Positions 15,134-23,689 of a DNA stretch of 49,736 bases are shown one piece after another (position 1 is the first letter of the stretch; every line of letters starts with the position of its first letter). The position numbers were made by a program, and so were the translations under genes. Below the pieces are notes generated by a model that made no database searches, was not told the origin of the DNA, and saw only the letters and a list, made by a program, of their open reading frames with translations. The stretch is from Caulobacteraceae bacterium (GTDB taxonomy: Bacteria; Pseudomonadota; Alphaproteobacteria; Caulobacterales; Caulobacteraceae). The stretch is taken from NCBI GenBank assembly GCA_019748095.1, contig JAIEQA010000038.1:1-49736 (forward strand), read 5' to 3'.

Positions 15134-17209
15134 TCAATAGGCCGGTGGCGGGCGGCGGTCGAGACTGGCCATCATGCCCTTCCACCACCGGGCCAGCTGA
15201 TGCGGCGGGACCGGGGGCGGCGGCTGGTCACGCGCCGCGATCAATGCCTGGACCAGGTCCTCCGCCTCGCACGGCCAGCCCGTGGGCGTGACATAGACCG
15301 GATAGTCGATCAGGGCGGCCGCGACGAGCGCGTCGAGGCTGGCCGGGCGGGTGCGGCGCTCATAGGTCAGCCGGTCCTGCGTCAGGCCCCACCCCCCGTA
15401 GAAGGGTCGGCCATAGACCGCCACGGTCTTGCCGCGCAGCAGGGCCTCGAACCCCGCCAGCGAGGTCAGGGTGGCGAGGACATCGCAGGCCTCCAGACAG
15501 TCAACAATATCCAGGCCGTCGGCCACGGCATCCACCGCCGCCATGGCCGCGCCGTCCAGTCGACCGGGCCGGTTGCCGTTCATGACGTCGGGGTGGTTGC
15601 GATAGATCAACCAGGCATCCGGAAAATCGGTACGGGCCGCCTCGACCAGCGCCGAGTTGGTGCGGATGTCGCCGCAGCCTTTCAGGATCGATTTGTCGTT
15701 CTCGACCTGACCGACCACGAGGACCTTGCGCCGGTCCGCAGGCCAATCAGGCCGTGCCGATCCCGTCGCCAGATTGTATTTCGACAGTCCGGCCTCGACC
15801 ACACGGGCGCGCAGGGTGGCGGCGCGCGCCAGGGTCTCGGGCGACGACGCACCGTTCTGGATCAGGGTCTCAAGCCGCGATGGCCGGGTGGGATCATAGT
15901 AGACGCCCTGGTCATCCAGCGCGACGCTGAGCGCGCCGAAGAAGTCTGAACCCAGACCCCGCGACCGGATAAAGCCGTCCTCCATCCGCACGACCGGAAC
16001 ATCGGTCGACGCGGCGACGGCCGCAATTTCGGGCGTTTCCTTGCCGGCCCAATAGATCAGGCGGCCACTCTTCTCGGCCGCTTTTTCAGCAGCCCGTACG
16101 GGTGACGCGAAGTAGCGCAGACGCGTTCTGGGCCCGTTCAGCAGCCGGCGGATCGGTGGACGTTTGGCCGGTGAAAAGCCGACCCCGGCCCAGTACCCCG
16201 CAAGCCGATCTGCCCGGTCCCGCAGCGAAATCAGACGGGCGACCGCAGCCTCGGCCTCGCATCGTTCTCCGGTCACCGGATCGACGTAACGGGGGTAGGC
16301 GATCAGGGCCGCTGCGGCGAGCGTCTCCAGATCGCGGGCCACGCCGCGCCGGCCGGTCTGGACGGCGTCGGTCGTCAGCCCCCAGCCGGAATAGAAAGGG
16401 GCCCCGAAACACCGCACCGGCAGACCGCGCAGCAGGGCCTCGAAACCCAGCGCCGATGTCACGCACCAGACGGCATCCACCTCGGCCAGCAGGTCGGCCG
16501 GGCGCACGTCCGCATCGAGCAGGGTGACACCGGTCAGGTCCCTCGAGGGGATGCAGCCCTTCTTGCGGCCCGCTGCGACGGCCGGGTGGCGTTTGACGAT
16601 CAACTGGGCATCGGGATGCTCCGCCCGCGCGGTCGCCACCATCTCGGAAAAGCTGTGCGGACCGGCCAGTCCGTGGCTGATCGAGGCATCACCCGCCGTC
16701 TGGTCGACCAGCAGGATTCGCGGGCCGGGCTTCAGGATCGTACGATCCAGCGGGCCGCCCATATTGGTCTTGGACAGGCCGGACGCCACGATCCGCTCGA
16801 TCAGGGCGCGGGCGCGGGCGCGGAATGGCGCATCGCACCAGTCCGGGCCGGTCATGATCAGGTCTTCAAGTCGCGAGGGCCGGGTGGCATCGTAATAGAT
16901 GCCCAGATCATCCACGATCAGACTGAGCGAAGCGGCCCCGCTCTCACCCAGTCCGACCGAGCGCAGAAAGCCGTCCTCAAGCGCCAGATAGCGCAGCCCC
17001 TGCCGCGCGGCTCGCCGACGGCCGGCAGCCGAGGTCGACTTCATACCCCAGCCGACCACGGCATCGACCCGCCGCAGCGGCAAGGGTTCAAGCTTCAGAT
17101 CGTCGAGAAAGGTGCGCAGGAACGGCACCTCAAGGATGCCCGGTGAACACACCCAGGCACGGCGCGATGCGGCGCGGCCGTCTGTGCTGGGAGGAGCAGA
17201 CTGTTGCAA
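15134..17209 (-). CDS. kpsC: KpsC-like beta-Kdo transferase (capsule lipid linker synthesis)
   Basis: This 691-residue protein is built of two homologous halves (about 20-340 and 375-680). Each carries the signature EDGFLRSVGLG or EDGFIRSRGLG followed by DDxGxYYDxTRPSRLExLI, and a second block GFEALLRG...PFYxGWGLT. This duplicated architecture is that of KpsC, whose two glycosyltransferase modules build the alternating beta-Kdo linker on phosphatidylglycerol for ABC-exported capsules. It acts at the inner face of the cytoplasmic membrane. The start is a TTG; GTG at 17152 is an alternative closer to the conserved region. No kpsS, kpsT or kpsM lies near, so the rest of the pathway must be elsewhere. 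Confidence 0.92.
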   Translation of the reverse strand: MQQSAPPSTDGRAASRRAWVCSPGILEVPFLRTFLDDLKLEPLPLRRVDAVVGWGMKSTSAAGRRRAARQGLRYLALEDGFLRSVGLGESGAASLSLIVDDLGIYYDATRPSRLEDLIMTGPDWCDAPFRARARALIERIVASGLSKTNMGGPLDRTILKPGPRILLVDQTAGDASISHGLAGPHSFSEMVATARAEHPDAQLIVKRHPAVAAGRKKGCIPSRDLTGVTLLDADVRPADLLAEVDAVWCVTSALGFEALLRGLPVRCFGAPFYSGWGLTTDAVQTGRRGVARDLETLAAAALIAYPRYVDPVTGERCEAEAAVARLISLRDRADRLAGYWAGVGFSPAKRPPIRRLLNGPRTRLRYFASPVRAAEKAAEKSGRLIYWAGKETPEIAAVAASTDVPVVRMEDGFIRSRGLGSDFFGALSVALDDQGVYYDPTRPSRLETLIQNGASSPETLARAATLRARVVEAGLSKYNLATGSARPDWPADRRKVLVVGQVENDKSILKGCGDIRTNSALVEAARTDFPDAWLIYRNHPDVMNGNRPGRLDGAAMAAVDAVADGLDIVDCLEACDVLATLTSLAGFEALLRGKTVAVYGRPFYGGWGLTQDRLTYERRTRPASLDALVAAALIDYPVYVTPTGWPCEAEDLVQALIAARDQPPPPVPPHQLARWWKGMMASLDRRPPPAY

Positions 17210-17271
17210 CCGTTACGCTTTCATCGTCGACGGGAATTTACCGCGGCGTGCGCCGGATGGACGAGGACGCT

Positions 17272-18105
17272 TTATCGGCAAGCGGCGGCGCGCGCCAGCA
17301 GAGCCGTAGCGCGGGCCAGATGAAGCCGTTCCACCATGACCCCGGCGACCCTGATCGCACCCCGCCCTTCGGCGTCGGCGGCCGAAAACGCATCGACGAT
17401 GGCCTGTGCCTCAACAATCTCGTCCATCGTGGGCGAGAAGGCGGCATGGCACACGTCGATCTGGTTCGGATGGATCAGGCTCTTGCCGTCGAAACCGTAC
17501 AACCGTCCCTGCGCGCACTCGGCCATCAGACCTTCGGCGTCGTCCAGGCGGTTGAACACGCCGTCGATCGCGGCCAGACCATGGGCGTGCGCGGCGGCCA
17601 CGGTCTGGGCCAGCCAAGGCTTCAGGGGTTCCCGGTCCGGCGCGGGGCCCGTGCCCAGTGACGCGGCCAGATCGTTGACCCCGAGCATGATGGCCGCGAG
17701 CGCGCCGCCTGCGCCGGCCAGACGGTTCAGGTCCAGCACGGCCCGGGGCGTCTCGATCATCGCACAGAGGCGGACGTCATCGTCCATTCGGGCCGCATAG
17801 GCATCGACTGTCCCGGCATCCTCGACCTTGGGTGCGACGATCCAGTGCAGCGGCACCCCGGCGAGCGCCTTGAGATCCGCCTCACCCCAGGGCGTGGTCA
17901 GGCCGTTGACACGGACTCCGACACGGCTGCGGAAACCTCCGGTCCGGATCGCCTGCACTGCCGCCGCACGGGCCACGTCCTTCATCTCCGGAGCGACGGC
18001 GTCCTCCAGATCCAGCACGGCGAGGTCGCAGGCCAGCCCCCTTGCCTTTTCAATGGCCCGTGGGTTCGACGCGGGCAGAAACAGCAGGCTGCGCAGCAGG
18101 TCCAT
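17272..18105 (-). CDS. CitE-like CoA ester lyase (HpcH/HpaI aldolase superfamily)
   Basis: This 277-residue TIM-barrel enzyme has the family landmarks: SLLFLPASNPRAIEKA at the start, DLEDAVAP (metal and substrate Asp/Glu), a conserved Arg (GVRVNG), AMIETPRAVL (metal Glu) and GFDGKSLIHPNQI near the end. These are typical of stand-alone citrate lyase beta-like proteins, which cleave citramalyl-CoA, malyl-CoA or similar esters or act as thioesterases. No citrate lyase alpha or gamma subunit is present, so citrate lyase itself is unlikely. ATG 18105 is chosen over a TTG at 18111. The upstream SDR gene ends at 18108, so the two form an operon. Confidence 0.9.
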   Translation of the reverse strand: MDLLRSLLFLPASNPRAIEKARGLACDLAVLDLEDAVAPEMKDVARAAAVQAIRTGGFRSRVGVRVNGLTTPWGEADLKALAGVPLHWIVAPKVEDAGTVDAYAARMDDDVRLCAMIETPRAVLDLNRLAGAGGALAAIMLGVNDLAASLGTGPAPDREPLKPWLAQTVAAAHAHGLAAIDGVFNRLDDAEGLMAECAQGRLYGFDGKSLIHPNQIDVCHAAFSPTMDEIVEAQAIVDAFSAADAEGRGAIRVAGVMVERLHLARATALLARAAACR

Positions 18106-18107
18106 CC

Positions 18108-18785
18108 TCAAACCCTTCCGGTGACCGGGACCAGCGCTCCGGTCATGGCGCGAGAGGCCGGCGAGGCCAGAAACAGGATCACCGCCGCAAGATCGGATGG
18201 ACCAACCCAGTCGGCCGGGTTTGCGTCGGGCATGTCGGCGCGGTTGGCCGGGGTGTCGAGAATGGACGGCAGGACCGCATTCACGGTGACTGTTGTGGAT
18301 TTCAGCTCTGCGGCCAGGGCCTCGGTCAGACTGTGAACCGCTGATTTGGACGCCGCATAGGCCCCCATGCCCGCGCCTGCCTTGAGGGCCGCTGCCGAGC
18401 CGACATTGACGATGCGCCCTTCAGGCGACGCCTTGAGGTGCGGCAGGGCCGCACGCGAAGCATTCAGGGCGGTCGTCAGATTCAGCGCGAACATCCGGTC
18501 CCACGCCGGCGTCGCATCGTCCGTCGTCTGCCAGACGAAGCCACCGGCGATGTTCAGAAGCCCGTCAATCCCGCCGAAACGCTCGGCAACGCGCGCCATG
18601 GCCAGGTTGGCGGCTCCGGCATCGGTCAGGTCGACGCCGGAGATCTCGAACGCCCCGCCGACGGCGGCGACACCGGCTGCATGATCAATGATCGCGACGT
18701 TCAGCCCTTGTGCGAGGGCGGCAGCCACGACGGCCTGACCAAGGACGCCATGTCCACCGGTTACGACGAGAGTGCGAGTGGTCAT
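18108..18785 (-). CDS. Short-chain dehydrogenase/reductase
   Basis: This 225-residue classical SDR has the nucleotide-binding motif TGGHGVLG (9-16), NIAGG for NNAG, a Ser in VNVGSAAAL and the catalytic YAASK. It reduces or oxidises an unidentified carbonyl or alcohol with NAD(P). The acidic residue after beta-2 (IIDHA) favours NAD. CAGGAG precedes the ATG. It is translationally coupled to the CitE-like gene, which suggests a small catabolic or acyl-CoA pathway, but the substrate cannot be read from sequence. Confidence 0.92.
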   Translation of the reverse strand: MTTRTLVVTGGHGVLGQAVVAAALAQGLNVAIIDHAAGVAAVGGAFEISGVDLTDAGAANLAMARVAERFGGIDGLLNIAGGFVWQTTDDATPAWDRMFALNLTTALNASRAALPHLKASPEGRIVNVGSAAALKAGAGMGAYAASKSAVHSLTEALAAELKSTTVTVNAVLPSILDTPANRADMPDANPADWVGPSDLAAVILFLASPASRAMTGALVPVTGRV

Positions 18786-18848
18786 GATGGATCTCCTGCA
18801 GTGAATCCCGGGCCGGTCATGGTTGTGACGGGCGGCAGCCGACGGTGG

Positions 18849-19340
18849 TCAGCTGAACACGCGCGCCAGAAGGCGCTCCAGCGCCTCCGCATCGACGGCG
18901 TCGAAAGCGCCCTTGCGGGTCGCATCGACATCGAACACGGCGATCAGGGCTCCGGCGGAATCGAAGACCGGGACCACGATTTCGCTCTCGGATCGACCGT
19001 CGCAGGCGATATGGCCGGGAAAGGCATGGACGTCCTCCACGACCTGGGTCCGGCCTGTCTCGGCCGCAGCCCCGCAGACCCCCCGGCCGAACGCGATTCG
19101 CAGGCAGCCCAGCGTGCCCTGATAGGGACCGACCACCAGTTCGCGCCCACGGTCGGGATCGACGACGTAGAAGCCCGTCCAGAAATAATCTTCGAAGGCA
19201 TCGGACAGCATCGAGGCGACGGTCGCCATACGGGCCACACGATTCCCTTCGCCTTCCAGCACAGCCAGAATCTCGGCCTCCACCTCACTGTAGCGGGCGG
19301 CCTTGTCAGCGGGGCGATCAATGCGGGCAACATAGGACAT
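18849..19340 (-). CDS. msrC: Free methionine-(R)-sulfoxide reductase (GAF domain)
   Basis: This 163-residue GAF-fold enzyme reduces free Met-R-sulfoxide with thioredoxin. The three family cysteines are present as C79 (LGCLRI), C89 (RGVCG) and C113 (HIACDG), exactly five residues lower than C84, C94 and C118 of E. coli. The motif SESEIVVPV follows. ATG 19340 gives the normal length; the open frame runs upstream to 19514 but that part is not family-like. It is divergent from the Sel1 lipoprotein gene across a region with two opposed TTAACCAT boxes. Confidence 0.93.
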   Translation of the reverse strand: MSYVARIDRPADKAARYSEVEAEILAVLEGEGNRVARMATVASMLSDAFEDYFWTGFYVVDPDRGRELVVGPYQGTLGCLRIAFGRGVCGAAAETGRTQVVEDVHAFPGHIACDGRSESEIVVPVFDSAGALIAVFDVDATRKGAFDAVDAEALERLLARVFS

Positions 19341-19503
19341 GGTCTGGAACTCGGGGTCGAGGCTTGGCAGGGCGATATAGGTCGACCCGCCCGCGATTGC
19401 GAAGAGGCTGGAGCGCTGCGGGGCATAGACCGCTGTTTTTTGTGGAATAACCCGGAACGATCTCCGTTGCGGCGATTGTGCGGCAACGCTTTGTCGCAAA
19501 TCA

Positions 19504-19563
19504 GCGTTAACCATAGCTGCAAGTTCACTGGACCCGAAGGACGGTTTGGGAAATGGTTAACGC
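19504..19563. promoter_or_regulatory. Inverted pair of TTAACCAT (CtrA-type) boxes in a divergent promoter
   Basis: GCGTTAACCAT (19504-19514) and its exact reverse complement ATGGTTAACGC (19553-19563) are 38 bases apart. TTAACCAT is a form of the CtrA half-site in Caulobacterales. The pair lies between msrC and the Sel1 gene, directly before the latter. It is a candidate cell-cycle operator. Confidence 0.45.
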
Positions 19564-19602
19564 CGGACTGTCGTGGCTGCGGGGGAGTAGGGAGTGACGG
19601 GA

Positions 19603-21063
19603 ATGCGCGATCGCGACGCCAGGCTTGACGCCACCCGGGACCTCCGCAGGCCTCGTGCGGCGCTCGTCGCCCTGATTCTGGCTTCTGCTGTTGCGATCTC
19701 AGGCTGCGGCGAGACTGACAGTCCTGCCTTCTGGCGCACGGCCGAAACGGGTGCCGCCAACGCCTGTCCCCGCCCGCAGACCGTGACCGGCTCGGAGTTC
19801 AACGCCCAGGAGGCGGGACTTCGCCAGCTCAGGCGGGCCGCTTTCCGGGGCGACTTCTTCGCCCAACTGGAACTGGGTGCCCGCTACGCCGCGCTGAGGG
19901 CGACAGACAAGAACATCGAAGACCCGATCGAAAGCGCCGTCTGGACCGGGATGGCGCTCGCCAACGACGAGGGCTACGCGCCGATCAACCGGGTCGATCG
20001 CAGCGGTGTGTTCGGCGGCCTGCGCTCGGTGTCCCGCTATGACGATTGCCGGGCCTGGGAACGCCATGTCGCCTATCAGCGTCTGGACAGCCAGCTTTCG
20101 CGCATGACGATGGAGGAGCAGGGCGAGGTTCGCGACCGCATGATCTATGCGCTGTCGACCCAGGATGCGGAGGGATTCCGGACCCTGGCCCGGCTTCACG
20201 ACGCCCTCTATGGCCCGTTCGGCGAACCGCAGGACAATCCGCAGGCCCGCGAGGCGTGGGGACGCCGGGCGGGCAACCAGCCCGAACCGCGAAGAGAGGG
20301 CTATCCCGCTGCGGTGAACCTGTTCCCCCGCAACGATGTCGACGCCTATCTGTACAACTATCTCGCGGTGCAGACGGGCGACGTCGGTGCCTATGTGCTG
20401 CTGAAGGATTTCGAGCGGTCCTCGCCCGGCCGGTCACGCTACGGAGCCTTTGTCGAGGCCAAGGCCCGTCAGTGGGTGCCCCCGTACGAATTCTACCCTA
20501 ACGACGCACCCGCGTCGGGGGTGCCCTTTTCGGACGAGAGCCGGCCCCGCGGCGATGCCTACGAATATGCGCTGGGTCGCATGTCCGAACTGCCCTTCGT
20601 CCATGTCGGTCGCGCCCTGAGATATCTGGGCGTGACCGAAACGGTTGCGGAGGCCCCGAATGGCCTGTCCGCTCGCCAGATCCAGACGCTGGAAGCCATG
20701 CTGGGCCACAATATGGAGTCGCGACTGTCGGCCGTGGAGATGGTCCGTGCCGTTCAATTGGCGGCCGTCAACGGGTCGTCGGAAGCGCAACTGGTCCTGG
20801 CCGTGATGTACTCCGAAGGCATCGGCGTTCCTCCCGACTATGCCCGCGCCTTCCACTGGTACTCCCAGGCCGACAAACAGGGCTCGCCCGAGGCCAAGTT
20901 CGCGATGTCGACCTATTTTGCCCTCGGCGTCGCCGGCGTGGCCGACCAGGACAAGGCGGAGGCCGTCGCGCTTCGCATCGATTCGGCTCTGGCGGGCTTC
21001 GGCCCGTCCGCCTCACGCCTGCAGGCCGTCCTGGCCCAGGTGTCCCGTTCGCAGCGCCGCTAA
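19603..21063 (+). CDS. Sel1-repeat lipoprotein of unknown function
   Basis: This protein of about 486 residues has a lipoprotein signal (LVALILASAVAISGC, lipid on Cys35). The middle (about 60-300) is aromatic and charged without a clear family. The last 100 residues contain Sel1/TPR-like alpha repeats (SEAQLVLAVMYSEGIGVPPD and SPEAKFAMSTYFALGVAG). Sel1 repeats bind partner proteins. ATG 19603 is preferred; an in-frame GTG at 19594 is an alternative with GGGGGAG upstream. The next gene starts 14 bases after its stop, so the pair is probably one envelope module. Confidence 0.82.
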   Translation: MRDRDARLDATRDLRRPRAALVALILASAVAISGCGETDSPAFWRTAETGAANACPRPQTVTGSEFNAQEAGLRQLRRAAFRGDFFAQLELGARYAALRATDKNIEDPIESAVWTGMALANDEGYAPINRVDRSGVFGGLRSVSRYDDCRAWERHVAYQRLDSQLSRMTMEEQGEVRDRMIYALSTQDAEGFRTLARLHDALYGPFGEPQDNPQAREAWGRRAGNQPEPRREGYPAAVNLFPRNDVDAYLYNYLAVQTGDVGAYVLLKDFERSSPGRSRYGAFVEAKARQWVPPYEFYPNDAPASGVPFSDESRPRGDAYEYALGRMSELPFVHVGRALRYLGVTETVAEAPNGLSARQIQTLEAMLGHNMESRLSAVEMVRAVQLAAVNGSSEAQLVLAVMYSEGIGVPPDYARAFHWYSQADKQGSPEAKFAMSTYFALGVAGVADQDKAEAVALRIDSALAGFGPSASRLQAVLAQVSRSQRR

Positions 21064-21077
21064 GGAGGAGACGGACC

Positions 21078-22550
21078 ATGAAGACGCTCACCCTCGCTCC
21101 GTCAGCCCTCGCGCTGACCGCCCTCGCGGTTGCGTCGGGACTGGCGCTCACCGCTCCGGCGGCGTCGGCCCAGACTGCCGCCCGGGTCGAGAGCCAGACC
21201 CGGCCGAACTTCGGTGTCCTGCTGGATCCGCCGGCCAGCCAGACCCGTCAGCGCCAGCACCGGCGCTGGACCTATGGGTCGCATCGGCCCGACTGGCGGC
21301 CCGCGCCTGCGCATCCTTATTCGCCCGGCGGTGGTGAGGAGATCGTGCTGGTCGATTGCGGGGGCAATCCGGGGACCGGAGCCGTCGAGGATGCGGTGCG
21401 ACGGGTCCGCCCCGGTGGCACGCTGGTGATCCGGGCGCGCGGCGGGGCCTGTGTCGGCTGGCTCAATGTGGACAAGCCCATGACCATCCTGGGCGAAGGC
21501 GGCTTCGATCCCCGTCGGTGGCATGAGACGCCTCCGGCGACCCTCCAGGCCCCCGACGGCCTGCCCTGTATCACGGTCTCGGCGGGCGTGAGACTGGAGC
21601 TGCGGGACGTCGTTCTGGCCTCGCCCAACGCCGGCGAAGCGGCCTGTGTGGTCGGCTATGGAGCCCAGATCATCATGAGCCGGGTCGGGTTTCGCCACGC
21701 CGGGGACGAGGCGGCGATCTACGCCGATGGTGGCCTGATCGATCTCAGGGACGTGATGGTGGACGCCCGCACCCTGTCACCGGCGATCGTCACGGACGGG
21801 GCGACCCTGACGGCCTGGGAAACCGAGATCACGGGGGCCCAGTCGGGGATTGAGCTGACGCCGGGCGAAGGTCAGACCTCGCGTCTGGACCGGGTACGGC
21901 TTTCAGGGATCGACAGTCTCAACAACTTCGGTCCGCGCGCGATCGGCGTGCTGGTGCGATCGCGGCGGTCACAGGGCCGTGTCGAGATCACGAACTCGAA
22001 GATCTGCGGCTATGTCGAGGGTGTCGCCAACGAAGGTTCGGCCGTCCTGATCGACCAGAGCAGCATCTGCAAGTCCGACAAGGGCGTCGTTCTCTACAAT
22101 GGCGAACTGACCCTGACGAACAGCCGGATCCGCGCCGATTCGTTCGCTGTCGCGCTGGCATCGGGCCGGGCGGTGATCGCCGACAACAGTTTCATCGGCG
22201 TTGAGCGTGTGTTCCTGCGGGAGTATCGCGCGTCGCTCGAGTCGAGCGGGAACCGCGTCTGGTCGGACTCCGGCCTGTGCCAACCCAGGTTCCGGTCGCG
22301 CTATCGCGATCGCTATGCGCCGTTCTGGGAACAGGGGTCTGACGAGGGCTGGAGCTGCCAGTATTCGCCACTCCCACGGCAGGACTGGGCGGACATGGAT
22401 GGTAGCTACGGTGCACCCTACCAGGAATTCGTCGCCTGGCCCGAGCGCTACGACAGCTTCGAGGACGGCTATGGCTGGTATGATGGCCGGGGTCGCTACA
22501 TCGATGCGCCCGGTCCGATCGGGGATCGACGCTGGACCCATCGGCGGTAG
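21078..22550 (+). CDS. Secreted right-handed beta-helix protein
   Basis: This 490-residue protein starts with a clean signal peptide (ALALTALAVASGLALTAPAA, cut after ASAQ) and an excellent ribosome site AAGGAGGAG. From about residue 90 to 400 it shows regular parallel beta-helix coils, for example LELRDVVLASPNAGEA, GLIDLRDVMVDA, RVEITNSKICG and GELTLTNSRIRAD. This fold occurs in pectate lyases and polysaccharide-binding surface proteins. The C-terminus is Tyr/Trp-rich and Cys-containing. No catalytic motif is recognised. It is coupled to the Sel1 lipoprotein, suggesting joint work at the cell surface, perhaps on a polysaccharide; this is inference. Confidence 0.82.
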   Translation: MKTLTLAPSALALTALAVASGLALTAPAASAQTAARVESQTRPNFGVLLDPPASQTRQRQHRRWTYGSHRPDWRPAPAHPYSPGGGEEIVLVDCGGNPGTGAVEDAVRRVRPGGTLVIRARGGACVGWLNVDKPMTILGEGGFDPRRWHETPPATLQAPDGLPCITVSAGVRLELRDVVLASPNAGEAACVVGYGAQIIMSRVGFRHAGDEAAIYADGGLIDLRDVMVDARTLSPAIVTDGATLTAWETEITGAQSGIELTPGEGQTSRLDRVRLSGIDSLNNFGPRAIGVLVRSRRSQGRVEITNSKICGYVEGVANEGSAVLIDQSSICKSDKGVVLYNGELTLTNSRIRADSFAVALASGRAVIADNSFIGVERVFLREYRASLESSGNRVWSDSGLCQPRFRSRYRDRYAPFWEQGSDEGWSCQYSPLPRQDWADMDGSYGAPYQEFVAWPERYDSFEDGYGWYDGRGRYIDAPGPIGDRRWTHRR

Positions 22551-22572
22551 TCGGCTGCCCTCGCGGGACCGG

Positions 22573-22648
22573 TGGTAGGCGCGGAGGGACTCGAACCCCC
22601 AACCAGACCGTTATGAGCGGTCGGCTCTAACCATTGAGCTACGCGCCC
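22573..22648 (-). tRNA. tRNA with CAT anticodon, Ile2 or elongator Met
   Basis: The minus strand folds as a complete 76-base tRNA with encoded CCA (22573-22575). The acceptor stem is GGGCGCG/CGCGCCT with a G-U first pair, the D arm is GCTC...GAGC, and the anticodon arm is GACCG-CTCATAA-CGGTC. The T arm is GGGGG-TTCGAGT-CCCTC. The CAT anticodon fits either elongator tRNA-Met or tRNA-Ile2, whose C34 is changed to lysidine by TilS. CTGGTT after the anticodon arm leans to Ile2 but is not decisive. Confidence 0.92.
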
Positions 22649-22845
22649 CCGGGTGGCGGACGAAAGGCCTAGCAGGGGCTGGGCAACGGCGAAAGAGCAA
22701 GGCCCCTGTCGGAGAATTCACCTCGATGAACGGTTGCTGCAGCCCGGAACCGGCCCTGTGTTCAGCCGCTCAAGGTCAAGGTTGCGCCACGGCCTGCTCC
22801 GACAGTCGGGCCGGCTTTCATTCTTTGTCTGCCTGGAGGATTTCC

Positions 22846-23589
22846 ATGACGCTTCGTTCGCTTCCCGCCCTGATGCTGGGTGCTGCCCTTGTCGGCCTGT
22901 CGGCACCCCCTGCCCTCGCCCAGACCGCCGGGCACATGCCGATGCACGCCATGGCACCTGCTCCAGCGCTGAACCTGTCGGCGTCGGGTGAGGTCAAGGT
23001 GGCCCCGGATATGGCGACCCTGACGTTCGGCGTGATGACCGAGGCTCCGACGGCCCAGGCCGCCATGGCCGACAATGCCCGTCGGATGACCGAGGTCTTC
23101 GCCGCCCTGCGCCGCGCCGGGATCAATGAGCGGGACATCCAGACCTCGGGTCTGAACCTGTCGGCCCAGTATGACTATGTCGAGAACCAGCCGCCGCGCC
23201 TGCGCGGGTATCAGGCCTCCAACCGGGTGACGGTCGGGATCATGGACCTGACCCGCGTGGGCACGACGGCCGATGCGGTGGTGGCGGCGGGCGTCAACCA
23301 GATCGACGGGATTTCCTTCGGCCTGAAGGACCCCAAGGCGGCCGAGGATCAGGCCCGGCGACTGGCCGTGCGCGCGCTGCAGGACAAGGCGCGGCTGTAT
23401 GCCGAGGCCCTGGGCGTTCCGCTGGGCGCGATCCGGTCGCTGAACGAGGGCGGCGGCTACCAGCCCCAGCCGCCGATGCCGGTCTATGCGATGGCGCGGA
23501 TGTCGGCCGATTCGGGCTCCACCCCGGTGGCGGCGGGCGAAATGACCGTTCGGATCGACATCACCGGGACCTACGACCTGGGCCGGTAA
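22846..23589 (+). CDS. SIMPL-domain (DUF541) periplasmic protein
   Basis: This 247-residue protein has a signal peptide (LPALMLGAALVGLSAPPALA). The SIMPL/DUF541 domain follows (LSASGEVKVAPDMATLTFGV...IQTSGLNLSAQYDYVENQPP...GYQASNRVTVGI). The family includes periplasmic and outer-membrane-associated proteins that assemble into rings and protect against oxidative or envelope stress; molecular function is poorly known. GGAGGA precedes the ATG at 22846, and the longer frame from 22726 is not used because it breaks the signal peptide. A 13-bp hairpin follows the stop. Confidence 0.93.
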   Translation: MTLRSLPALMLGAALVGLSAPPALAQTAGHMPMHAMAPAPALNLSASGEVKVAPDMATLTFGVMTEAPTAQAAMADNARRMTEVFAALRRAGINERDIQTSGLNLSAQYDYVENQPPRLRGYQASNRVTVGIMDLTRVGTTADAVVAAGVNQIDGISFGLKDPKAAEDQARRLAVRALQDKARLYAEALGVPLGAIRSLNEGGGYQPQPPMPVYAMARMSADSGSTPVAAGEMTVRIDITGTYDLGR

Positions 23590-23598
23590 GGGGCAATA

Positions 23599-23627
23599 GC
23601 CACCAGAACCGTTGCGGTTCTGGTGGC
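23599..23627 (+). terminator. Hairpin after the SIMPL gene
   Basis: GCCACCAGAACCG and CGGTTCTGGTGGC form a perfect 13-bp stem with a TTG loop. The following GCTCCCTATGTTA is only weakly T-rich, so termination is likely but not certain. Confidence 0.6.
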
Positions 23628-23689
23628 GCTCCCTATGTTATCGTCCGAGCAACAGCGCGACGGGATGGCCCGCCGCCGGAGAGACGACG

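Noticed and set aside
18438..19628. A 396-residue plus-strand frame opposite the SDR and msrC genes
   Set aside because: No ribosome site or family; both opposite-strand genes have complete catalytic motifs.
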